A stretch of DNA of 57,438 nucleotides from Gordoniibacillus chartarius (GTDB lineage Bacteria; Bacillota; Bacilli; Paenibacillales; NBRC-103111): positions 1 to 57,438 of the forward strand of contig NZ_JBHLWN010000122.1 of NCBI RefSeq assembly GCF_042432825.1. Direction: 5' to 3'. Both the position numbers and the translations under genes were made by a program. Below the pieces are notes generated by a model, which was not told where the DNA came from, ran no database searches, and worked only from the letters and a program-made list of their open reading frames with translations. Below are positions 23,838 through 31,351 of this stretch, piece after piece (positions within the stretch are counted from its first letter, which is position 1; each line of letters starts with the position of its first letter).

Positions 23838-24476
23838 ATGCCGAAGAAAATAGCCCCCAGCTTTCTTTTTATTGGAAATCATCCCGTCTTGGACTTTATC
23901 AATACGAAGATCGCCGTAGACGGTAAGCCGGTTGATTTACTTGAATCGTTCCCCAATATGCTCGATTGGTTGTACAAAGCGGGCTTTCTTAATGAACAGG
24001 AGAGGGGACAATACGAACAAAGCTGGGGAAATAACGACCAAGGGTTCTATGCATTAGAAGCCGCAAGAAAGCTGCGAAGTACGCTGCTGACGATGATCGA
24101 GCTTTGCAAGAGTGGAGAAAACATGGAAATTCCTCAGGATTACCTGGAAACTATAAACGACTTACTCCATGATCAGGTTATTACAATGAAGCTTGTATAC
24201 ACAGACCATGGTTTCGTTACAGAGAGGCATGTGAAAATTCAAACGCCGACCGATCTTCTTGCTCCTATTGCCCGGGCAGCTATGGACTTATTTAGCAGAA
24301 ACACGTTTTCCTTGATTAAAAAATGCGGCAATCCGGAATGTGTGCTGTACTTTTACGATAATAGCAAAAATAGCACACGCCGATGGTGCAGCCAAAAAAC
24401 CTGCGGTAATCGGATGAAAGTGATGGCCTACCTTGAACGACAGCGGAATGAAATAGGAACGGAGAACGAGTCTTAG
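23838..24476 (+). CDS. CGNR zinc-finger / ABATE-domain regulator
   Basis: A 212-aa protein with the N-terminal ABATE domain (FIGNHPVLDFINTKIAVDGKP) and a C-terminal CGNR zinc finger, C-x4-C then WCSQKTCGNRMK (about 165-200). This pair of domains marks putative stress-responsive transcription regulators, first described in actinobacteria. AAGGAG lies before the ATG. It ends in its own terminator and is followed by the split-barrel gene, which carries its own promoter and dyad and might be a target. Confidence 0.88.
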   Translation: MPKKIAPSFLFIGNHPVLDFINTKIAVDGKPVDLLESFPNMLDWLYKAGFLNEQERGQYEQSWGNNDQGFYALEAARKLRSTLLTMIELCKSGENMEIPQDYLETINDLLHDQVITMKLVYTDHGFVTERHVKIQTPTDLLAPIARAAMDLFSRNTFSLIKKCGNPECVLYFYDNSKNSTRRWCSQKTCGNRMKVMAYLERQRNEIGTENES

Positions 24477-24499
24477 AACCTCTAGGGCTCGTTTTTTTT
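24465..24499 (+). terminator. Rho-independent terminator after the CGNR gene
   Basis: AACGAG (24465-24470) pairs with CTCGTT (24488-24493) and is followed by eight T residues. The left arm lies in the last codons of the gene. Confidence 0.75.
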
Positions 24500-24547
24500 A
24501 TGTCGTAGGAGGAGGATGAAAGGTTTTATTAATACCCAAAATAGATG

Positions 24548-24591
24548 TTTACAGGTTAATGAAACAGTGGTATAGTAACCATAAAGTGGTT
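24548..24591 (+). promoter_or_regulatory. Promoter and dyad of the split-barrel flavoprotein gene
   Basis: TTTACA (24548-24553), 17-bp spacer, TATAGT (24571-24576). AACCA-N5-TGGTT (24577-24591) lies directly after the -10, a typical repressor position. The cognate regulator is unknown; the CGNR protein next door is a candidate. Confidence 0.65.
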
Positions 24592-24619
24592 TTGGTGGTT
24601 AATAAAAGAGGTGACGAAG

Positions 24620-25537
24620 ATGACCGACGTATATCATTCGGGTGAGCTGAGCGTTCAAAGGTTAGCCGGTGCGGAAATTGCAGCACAGCAAAACAGCAGA
24701 ATTGTGAGAACCAGCATCCCCAAAGGTGCCGTTGCCTTCTTGAAAGGTCAAGCTCTGATGATTGTGGCTTCCGTTGACGAGAAGGGAAGGGTGTGGAGCT
24801 CGTTCTTGACCGGGGATCCCGGTTTTATCGATGTGGAGGATGAGGTAACGATTACGATCCACTCCGATCCAGTTAAGAATGACCCTTTACTTCGGAATCT
24901 GGCTTCGAGCCCCGAAATCGGTTTGTTGGCGATTGATTTCAGCAAAAGAATGAGAATGAGAATAAATGGAACGGGATACTTCGAAGGGGGCCGGCGGCTA
25001 GTAGTAAAAACGGAACAAGTTTATGGCAACTGTCCGCAGTATATCCACAAAAGAACCATGTCTCCAAACGGCGTTTTTCAAAGATTGCTGAAGTCTGAGC
25101 AACGTGGTCCAGGTCTAACTCCCGAACAACAAGTATGGATTCGAAATTCGGATACATTTTTCATTGGAAGCAGTAGTTCCGAAGGGAAGGCGGATGTTTC
25201 ACACCGGGGAGGGCCGCCGGGATTTATCAAGGTAATCGATGAAAGGACGCTCCTCTTTCCCGATTATTATGGCAATTCGATGTTCAATACCCTTGGCAAT
25301 ATTTACAGCAATCCAAGTTCAGGGCTGTTATTTATTGATTTCAATAATGGTCACTCGCTGCAGCTAACCGGAAAATCCGAAATTATTTGGGACGTGAATA
25401 CATTGACCGAGTTTCCCGCGGCAGAACGGATCGTTCGATTCGAGATCAATGAAGTTCTGTTTACCGAGAACGGTACGCAACTAGGTTGGAGCTTTGTCGA
25501 GTTTTCCTCTACCATTCCGACGTTGGTAATTCTATGA
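24620..25537 (+). CDS. Two-domain pyridoxamine 5'-phosphate oxidase-like flavoprotein
   Basis: A 305-aa FMN-binding split-barrel protein with two related halves: SIPKGAVAFLKGQALMIVASVDEKGRVWSS and, later, SHRGGPPGFIKVIDERTLLFPDYYGNSMFNTLGN. The family includes enzymes that reduce or oxidise small substrates with flavin; the substrate is unknown. The ATG at 24620 has AAAGAGGTG seven bases before it; a GTG nine bases upstream overlaps that site. It is followed by a DsrE-like gene 88 bp later. Confidence 0.85.
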   Translation: MTDVYHSGELSVQRLAGAEIAAQQNSRIVRTSIPKGAVAFLKGQALMIVASVDEKGRVWSSFLTGDPGFIDVEDEVTITIHSDPVKNDPLLRNLASSPEIGLLAIDFSKRMRMRINGTGYFEGGRRLVVKTEQVYGNCPQYIHKRTMSPNGVFQRLLKSEQRGPGLTPEQQVWIRNSDTFFIGSSSSEGKADVSHRGGPPGFIKVIDERTLLFPDYYGNSMFNTLGNIYSNPSSGLLFIDFNNGHSLQLTGKSEIIWDVNTLTEFPAAERIVRFEINEVLFTENGTQLGWSFVEFSSTIPTLVIL

Positions 25538-25625
25538 GGAGGTGCTGCGGATAGGAAAATTAGCAAGTGTTCGTTACTCAGAATCGAAGAAAATGTCATA
25601 AACGACAAATTGAGGAGGAAGTTAG

Positions 25626-25991
25626 ATGGTAACTAACAAGTATGTAATCATTATTCAAGCGAATCAACAAGATGTGGGTAAAGCGGTTCATGGATTGTTA
25701 TACGGACAAGAACTGCACGACGAGGGTTTCGAGGTTGAAATTCTTTTTGACGGATTGGGAACACAATGGCCAAATGTATTCAATAGGGCGGACCACCCCT
25801 TCAATCCATTATTTAAGCAGGTGATGAAGTCAGGCATCATTAAGGGCGGCTGCCAGGCCTGCTCCGGATTTTTTGAAGTAGCGGAAGAAGTTCAGTCAGC
25901 GGGTGTTCAGCTGTTGGGCAATGAAACGACGGGGGGACATATTCCTTTTGCACAATATATCAAAAATGGATTTATCCCCGTTATTCTTTAA
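25626..25991 (+). CDS. DsrE-family protein
   Basis: A 121-aa single-domain DsrE/F-like protein (VIIIQANQQDVGKAVHGLLYGQELHDEG at the start, GGCQACSGFF with two cysteines near residues 77-80). The family includes sulfur-relay proteins and many of unknown role; the cysteine pair could carry sulfur or be redox-active. GAGGAGG lies just before the ATG. It is probably co-transcribed with the flavoprotein gene and ends at the terminator at 26049. Confidence 0.8.
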   Translation: MVTNKYVIIIQANQQDVGKAVHGLLYGQELHDEGFEVEILFDGLGTQWPNVFNRADHPFNPLFKQVMKSGIIKGGCQACSGFFEVAEEVQSAGVQLLGNETTGGHIPFAQYIKNGFIPVIL

Positions 25992-26048
25992 GCGAAAGCT
26001 GGCATGATCCGAAGGCGCACTCATCTTTCCGATAAGCTAACATGTAAA

Positions 26049-26082
26049 AAAACCGCTCGTCCGGTGACCGGATGGGCGGTTT
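26049..26082. terminator. Bidirectional terminator
   Basis: AAACCGCTCGTCCG pairs with CGGATGGGCGGTTT around a short loop (26049-26082, two mismatches or wobbles), with an A-run on the left and a T-containing right flank. It separates the DsrE gene from the convergent DUF2935 gene. Confidence 0.75.
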
Positions 26083-26110
26083 CGATGGGGAGGCAAGCCG
26101 GGTACTATCC

Positions 26111-26989
26111 TTACAGGCGCGACTCCAGCTTGTCGATAATGGACAGAAACTTCGCCGCTTCCCTGGTTACATGAGAGGCCAGCTTCGGATCCAGGATACT
26201 GCGTACCTGGCAGTTCTCGATCAGTTTGGTGGCCTGTTCCTTGAAGGCGCGAAGCTCCAAAGCAGCCCCCTTGTAGATCGTCAGCTGATCACGCATGACT
26301 TCCGTGGAGGGAGAACCGAAATCCAAATTTCGTGCCTGGTAAACTAACAGTTCAAACTGTTTGCCGAAATCGCGGGAGATATTGATTAGCGTTTCTTCTT
26401 GCGGATCAAGCAGATGGGCAATGAACTTGGAATGGTCCGCCATAATCTGCAGGAAGAAGATATTCTCGTCAATCACGTCGTCGGTGACGGGGTGCTCGCG
26501 CCGGCTTTGAATTTGCTTAAGGGTCTTTAGAAAATAGACCGCTTCTCTTCTCACATGGTCAATCAGCAAGGGAAAGTTAAACCCTCTTAATTTGCAGAAC
26601 GATTCTTCCATCACATTTTGCTTAAACAGGGCGATCTTGTGGGTCAAAACAAGCGTATCTTCATTAAGCTTGCTTATTTGTACCGGATCAGCAGGAGTCT
26701 TATAGGCAAGATCCAATTGTTTCTCGAAGATGGTCTCAAATTGTTCGGCCTGCTTAATCAAACGCGTAGCATCGGGTGGAAGGCCGGCACGTAAGAAGAA
26801 GGCGTGTTCCATCATGATACGCAGCCAGAACTGGTTTTCCTCCAAGGAACGGTCGATGTATTCCTGATCGCTTAGCGTCGTGGAGCCCTGTTCCTCGATG
26901 TTGTCGTAATCGGAGTAAATCGACGTAGGGTCGGTAGGGTCCCCCAAATCAAGTTTTGGTAAAAATCGGGGCAGGATGATCGTTGTCAC
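26111..26989 (-). CDS. DUF2935 protein, second of a tandem pair
   Basis: A 292-aa all-helical protein with two DUF2935 repeats: DRSLEENQFWLRIMMEHAFFLRAGL near 44 and DENIFFLQIMADHSKFIAHLLDP near 175. DUF2935 is confined mainly to spore-forming Bacillota; the repeats look like four-helix bundles with conserved E-x2-FW and M-x2-H residues that could bind metal. The GTG start overlaps the stop of the upstream paralogue (GTGA), with GGAGGAG upstream. Function is unknown. It is transcribed away from the collagen-like gene. Confidence 0.85.
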   Translation of the reverse strand: MTTIILPRFLPKLDLGDPTDPTSIYSDYDNIEEQGSTTLSDQEYIDRSLEENQFWLRIMMEHAFFLRAGLPPDATRLIKQAEQFETIFEKQLDLAYKTPADPVQISKLNEDTLVLTHKIALFKQNVMEESFCKLRGFNFPLLIDHVRREAVYFLKTLKQIQSRREHPVTDDVIDENIFFLQIMADHSKFIAHLLDPQEETLINISRDFGKQFELLVYQARNLDFGSPSTEVMRDQLTIYKGAALELRAFKEQATKLIENCQVRSILDPKLASHVTREAAKFLSIIDKLESRL

Positions 26990-27945
26990 GGTTCATGTCT
27001 CCTCCGGTCAGCGCTGGGAGTGTTCTTAATGCGTGCTTCCATTCGGTCTAATACACTTAGATACTTACCTGCTTCTCGAGTTATATGTCCGATGATGTTA
27101 AGGTCGGCGATACCCCGGATCTCCTTCTCCTGGGTCAGCCGGTGAATCTCCTCCATGAACCCATGAAAGAGCAGCGTTGAACCGCGGAAAATGGTCAGCT
27201 GGGAGAGAAGTGCAGTCTTTGTGGGAGGCTCGATTTCCAAATTTCTCGATTGCATAGTCAACACTTTAAACTTATTGCCCATGAGCCTGGCCAAGTCGAG
27301 GATGTCATCCTCGTCGGGGTCGAGAAAGTGAAGGGCGAATACTCCATGCTCGGCCATGATCTTCAAGAAAAACTCGTTATCCTCGACTAGCTCCTCAATT
27401 AGCGGGCGTTCCACTCTGCTGTTCAACCGTAAGAGCGTCTTGATGACATAGAGCGGCTCACGCCGGATGTGTTCAGCCGTCTTGGTCCAATTCGTGCCCC
27501 GAAACTCGCCGTTGACATTGCGCTCAAACACCTTTTGTTTGTAATCCATAGCTCGTTTCAATAAATCGACACTGTCAAGGTTCAACCGTTCAACATCCGC
27601 CGGGTTGGAAGGGGTTCCCCGAAGGGCCCGGTGCAGCTGTTCGGCGAAGGCTTCCTCAAATTCCTCGGCTTGCTCCAATAAGGCCTTTGCCTCATTCGGC
27701 AAAGTGATCTTAAGGAAGAAGGCATGCTCCATCATAACCCGCATCCAGAAGCGATTCTCTTCTAGGGAATTCTCGACAAATTCTTGATCGGTCAGTCTGC
27801 GCCCTCCGCTCAATCTCTGGAACAAGTCATCCTGGGCAGGCTCTACCTCGGAACGGGGCAAGGCTCCCATTACGCGATCATCCGCGGAAAATTGAGCCGG
27901 CTCTTCAACTGCACCCGGCGCTGCGTCTTGAACAGACGTCTCCAT
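26986..27945 (-). CDS. DUF2935 protein, first of a tandem pair
   Basis: A 319-aa paralogue of the following gene, with the same two repeats (DQEFVENSLEENRFWMRVMMEHAFFL near 53; EDNEFFLKIMAEHGVFALHFLDPDE near 188) plus an acidic, proline-rich N-terminal tail. It starts at ATG 27945 with only a weak GTAGG ribosome-binding site. Gene duplication followed by fusion of two domains is likely. The divergent neighbour encodes a collagen-like, probably spore-surface protein, which suggests but does not prove a spore role. Confidence 0.85.
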   Translation of the reverse strand: METSVQDAAPGAVEEPAQFSADDRVMGALPRSEVEPAQDDLFQRLSGGRRLTDQEFVENSLEENRFWMRVMMEHAFFLKITLPNEAKALLEQAEEFEEAFAEQLHRALRGTPSNPADVERLNLDSVDLLKRAMDYKQKVFERNVNGEFRGTNWTKTAEHIRREPLYVIKTLLRLNSRVERPLIEELVEDNEFFLKIMAEHGVFALHFLDPDEDDILDLARLMGNKFKVLTMQSRNLEIEPPTKTALLSQLTIFRGSTLLFHGFMEEIHRLTQEKEIRGIADLNIIGHITREAGKYLSVLDRMEARIKNTPSADRRRHEP

Positions 27946-28158
27946 TGTTACCTACTCACTCCAAATTCCATATTTTTACCACAACGTCATGTTGCCCTAA
28001 GGAACAGGAAGTATTCTTCATGCCTGCGAATCATCATGGTGTCCTCTACGACTTGTAATAAACATTAAACTGTGGATTATCGTTGAATTGGATATTTACC
28101 CATGCGTTTTGTTCTGTAATGAATAGACTATGTTGAAATACCCAAGGGGAGGGATTGA

Positions 28159-29484
28159 ATGGGCAGAATTCAAGGACTGCCAGGACTGCCGGGACCCCAA
28201 GGACCGCAGGGACCCCAAGGACCGCAGGGGCCACAAGGGCCGCAAGGACCACAAGGACTACAAGGACCGGCAGGTCCTCGTGGGGAAACCGGGCCACAGG
28301 GGGCGGCAGGACCAGCAGGCCCACGAGGAGATATCGGGCCGCGGGGTCCCGCAGGTCCGGGTTCTATATTTTCCAGTCAGGCTAATGATACGGTTTCTCT
28401 ACTACCAACAGGTACGGTCGTCTCTCTGGAGCTTCCGCCGCTTACCGCTTCAGAAGGGGATAGAATTAAACTGGATTCAACGGCGGCAATCACGTTCGGA
28501 ACGGGCAGCGTTACAGCCTATAGTTTGAATGTTTCTTATGTTTTACGGAGAACAGGGTCATCTCCTGCGATCCTAACAAGCGCCTCCATTACTAGAAGCA
28601 GATCATTTTCTGCGGCGGTGACCTCTCAAGATACAGTGTTCCCTACAATTACATGGGTTGATATGCCTCCTGCCGGTACCCATACTTATCGCATTGAAAT
28701 AAGTGCAACAACGGCGGCCAATATTTCATCTTTACAAGTCGGCAACCGAAATTTGAATGCAATTGCCCAAATTGAGACAGATCCATTCAATATATATGTC
28801 CAAGCGGGAGCAGTAGGAGGAAATGGCACTCGGGAACGTCCTTTCGGTACGATATCAGAGGGGATAAATGCTGTTGCACCCAATGGTACGGTTCATATTT
28901 TAGCAGGCACTTATGTAGTTACATCACAGATTGCGGTGAACAAGCAGGGAATCACGTTGTTGGGGGAGCCTGGGGTACTAATCAGATCCGAAGCAAATAT
29001 CATACCTTTCCTCGTAGTAGGCAGCAATATTACATTGGACGGCCTCACGATAACGAGCGATGTTCCTTATGCAAGAGAATTCATTCAAATTGGCGGGAGC
29101 AATAATCGGTTATTAAACAATACCATTTACGGACCTCTACAGCCGCTGCCGATGTCAAATTGGGTAGTGAATCGTGCTGTCGTTACACAGTCCAATAACA
29201 TGACGAATTTACTTGTTCAAGGTAATAGATTCTATTCCTTACGCACGGGGATGTATATAAACCCGGGTACAACCGGCAATATTTTGAATAACGTTGTCTA
29301 TAATACGAAAGGCGGCTTTCTGGTCGATAGAGCAACTTTTGTGCTTCAAGGAAACTCATGGGGGACGCCGCCTAATGAATTTGATATTGTGCTGCTGCCG
29401 GGGACGGCGTTTGGACCACCGTATGACCCGACGACAACATTAAGTGCTCAGAATAATAACGCTACGATATCGGATCAGAGATAA
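28159..29484 (+). CDS. Collagen-like protein with C-terminal beta-helix domain
   Basis: A 441-aa protein in three parts: about 21 Gly-X-Y triplets rich in GPQ (residues 6-68); a beta-rich segment (about 70-205) like the trimerising C-terminal domains of exosporium proteins; and a right-handed parallel beta-helix (about 210-430, starting NIYVQAGAVGGNGTRERPFGTI) with pectate-lyase-like repeats. There is no signal peptide, as in many exosporium collagen-like proteins that assemble from the mother cell. GGGGAGGG precedes the ATG. Probably a filamentous spore-surface component with a glycan-binding or enzymatic tip; catalytic residues are not evident. Confidence 0.85.
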   Translation: MGRIQGLPGLPGPQGPQGPQGPQGPQGPQGPQGLQGPAGPRGETGPQGAAGPAGPRGDIGPRGPAGPGSIFSSQANDTVSLLPTGTVVSLELPPLTASEGDRIKLDSTAAITFGTGSVTAYSLNVSYVLRRTGSSPAILTSASITRSRSFSAAVTSQDTVFPTITWVDMPPAGTHTYRIEISATTAANISSLQVGNRNLNAIAQIETDPFNIYVQAGAVGGNGTRERPFGTISEGINAVAPNGTVHILAGTYVVTSQIAVNKQGITLLGEPGVLIRSEANIIPFLVVGSNITLDGLTITSDVPYAREFIQIGGSNNRLLNNTIYGPLQPLPMSNWVVNRAVVTQSNNMTNLLVQGNRFYSLRTGMYINPGTTGNILNNVVYNTKGGFLVDRATFVLQGNSWGTPPNEFDIVLLPGTAFGPPYDPTTTLSAQNNNATISDQR

Positions 29485-29527
29485 TTATCTTTCGCCAGTG
29501 ATGAGTCTCCAATAGTTGCCCTCTTTA

Positions 29528-29558
29528 GCAGCCGGCCAATAACGATCGGCTGCCTTTT
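29528..29558 (+). terminator. Rho-independent terminator after the collagen-like gene
   Basis: GCAGCCG (29528-29534) and CGGCTGC (29547-29553), then CTTTT. The following 150 bp hold no gene. Confidence 0.8.
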
Positions 29559-29710
29559 CATTAGGAAGGGCAATACAGATGCATAAATGGCAAATTATTT
29601 TTAGGGCGCCAAGGTTAGTATCATCCCTTTGCCTACACATATGGTATCACAACCGATGTGGTGTTTGACCTGCACTAAGATCTCCATGGTTATTTCTCCC
29701 CGGGCTTTCA

Positions 29711-29944
29711 GTGGCTATCTTTGTTAGCAATTGTTATGTATTTTCCCTCGGCAAGCTTTCTTTTTGTGAATTATTTCCTAACCGGACGGGGCTCTCACTT
29801 GGCATTGAATGGATTATTTTGCAGACCGAATTTTTTTATTACAACGATTGGAAGCTGTGGTATTCAGCAATACTATATCCAATTATTTTCTTGATACTTA
29901 TCGGTAATTTGAAGCTTGTCAGAAAGCTTATACAGCATAGTTAA
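29711..29944 (+). CDS. Small membrane protein of unknown function
   Basis: A 77-aa protein with a hydrophobic C-terminal helix (WYSAILYPIIFLILIGNL) and a short basic end. I do not recognise it. The GTG at 29711 lacks a strong ribosome-binding site, so the true start may differ. Its stop overlaps the ATG of the next gene (TAATG), which supports it as a real, coupled gene of a three-gene unit. Confidence 0.5.
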   Translation: MAIFVSNCYVFSLGKLSFCELFPNRTGLSLGIEWIILQTEFFYYNDWKLWYSAILYPIIFLILIGNLKLVRKLIQHS

Positions 29945-30747
29945 TGGAGGACACCTTGAATAATTACAGAAATGCCGAAAATAAATTCCGCCGCTACAAA
30001 GCCCATGTTTCCATTGCCGGTACCACCCAGTTTCATATCCGAAATCCCTACGCTATCGCTTGGTGGTCCGCCGCTTTTCCGGGTTTTGGACATTTACTAT
30101 TAAGCAAATATTTGCGCGGGCTTTCCTTATTTATCTGGGAAGTGATTGTGAATTATAACGCCAAGATTAATCTGGCCATGGTGTTTTCGTTTAGCGGAAA
30201 TATAGATTCAGCCAAAGAGGTGCTGGACCCAAGATGGATGCTGATGTATATTCCCGTGTATTTGTTTGGCATATGGGACAGTTATCGGACCTGTGTCGAT
30301 ATGAATAAAGTGTATTTGCTTGCGGAGAAGGAGGATGCACCGTTTAATTCGTTCACCATCGGGGCCATGGAAATCAATTATTTGGACAAGCGCAAGCCCG
30401 GGATGACCGTTCTGTGGTCCTTATTCATGCCAGGCCTGGGGCATCTGCATATTCACCGCGTAGTCACCGCTTTTTTCGCGCTCGCTTGGACAATTGTGTT
30501 TCTATATTTCTCCAAGCTGCTGGTCGCCGTCCATTACCTGTTTCATGGGCAAATTACAGAGTCGACAGCGGTGCTTGACATACAATGGCTGCTCTTTATG
30601 CCTTCCATGTGGGGGTTTGCAGCTTATGACTCGTATATAAACACCGTAGAAAACAATAAGCTCTTTGACAGTGAACAAAGAAATTTTCTGATCAAACATT
30701 ACCAAAAACCAACATTCCGGGTGAAGAAGGGCAAGGTTGTGAGATAA
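29944..30747 (+). CDS. Membrane protein with duplicated TM2-like module
   Basis: A 267-aa protein made of two similar halves. Each has an aromatic-PG-[FL]-GH motif starting a membrane segment (AAFPGFGHLLLSKYLRGLSLF near 38; SLFMPGLGHLHIHRVVTAFFAL near 159), then a helix ending in an aromatic-rich -WDSY/-YDSY element. The PGxGH start resembles the turn of TM2-type small membrane proteins. It is not a recognised transporter or enzyme. It overlaps the gene before it and lies 4 bp before the next. Confidence 0.65.
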   Translation: MEDTLNNYRNAENKFRRYKAHVSIAGTTQFHIRNPYAIAWWSAAFPGFGHLLLSKYLRGLSLFIWEVIVNYNAKINLAMVFSFSGNIDSAKEVLDPRWMLMYIPVYLFGIWDSYRTCVDMNKVYLLAEKEDAPFNSFTIGAMEINYLDKRKPGMTVLWSLFMPGLGHLHIHRVVTAFFALAWTIVFLYFSKLLVAVHYLFHGQITESTAVLDIQWLLFMPSMWGFAAYDSYINTVENNKLFDSEQRNFLIKHYQKPTFRVKKGKVVR

Positions 30748-30751
30748 AACG

Positions 30752-31213
30752 ATGGTACAGATTTTTTCGACCTTTGAGCACTCCACCAATTTAGAATTGG
30801 CCATTATGGAGCTGGAGAAAAACGGTATTGGGAAAGACCATATTTTCGCCGTACCCTTAACAAACCGCAAAACGGAGAGGCGATTGTTTGACAGCATTCA
30901 CAACGCAGACGGCATTTCATTGACTAGCACGGGAGCAGCTCTCGGAACTGCGCTTGCTGTCGTTGGGGCCAGTGTCGGGTACAAGCTGGCATGGGGGCCC
31001 ATTTACTGGGGGCTGATCGGTGCGGCAGGCGGATTTGTCTTTGGGGTTTGCATCGACTTATTCTATTACAAAGTCATCAAAAAGCAGCAGCGTCTGCTGC
31101 GCGGAAAAAATTCAGAGGTTATCCTCGTGATTGAGTGCGAGGAAGCAAAAGCGGATACGGTGGAAGCTGTGTTATGGCATCATTTCGCGATCGGGACAGC
31201 ACGGGTAGTGTGA
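30752..31213 (+). CDS. Membrane protein with central glycine-rich helices
   Basis: 153 aa. The N-terminal alpha/beta segment (VQIFSTFEHSTNLELAIMELEKNG) and the C-terminal strand (SEVILVIECEEAKADTVEAVL) flank two glycine-rich membrane helices (TGAALGTALAVVGASVGY and YWGLIGAAGGFVFGVCIDLF, about 53-100). The layout resembles general-stress YflT-like proteins with a glycine-zipper insert. I do not recognise a precise family. It is the last gene of the three-gene cluster. Confidence 0.7.
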   Translation: MVQIFSTFEHSTNLELAIMELEKNGIGKDHIFAVPLTNRKTERRLFDSIHNADGISLTSTGAALGTALAVVGASVGYKLAWGPIYWGLIGAAGGFVFGVCIDLFYYKVIKKQQRLLRGKNSEVILVIECEEAKADTVEAVLWHHFAIGTARVV

Positions 31214-31311
31214 AAAAGGGGCGCCCATCGTCACAAAGCCAAGTGGTTCGCCGACCGTTACGCCATGGAAAGACAGGGAGGGGCCCCGAGGTACCTATTG
31301 AATCAAAAGGC

Positions 31312-31334
31312 AAAGGGAGCTAGCTGCTCCCTTT
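31312..31334. terminator. Bidirectional terminator between convergent genes
   Basis: AAAGGGAGC (31312-31320) and GCTCCCTTT (31326-31334) form a 9-bp stem with a 5-nt loop. On the - strand it is followed by a T-rich flank and ends the long secreted-protein gene. Confidence 0.75.
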
Positions 31335-31351
31335 ACCTCACTTCGTCTCAA

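Noticed and set aside
28159..28350. A short tandem DNA repeat as a mobile or CRISPR-like array
   Set aside because: The periodicity is 9 bp and in frame, encoding Gly-Pro-Gln collagen triplets.
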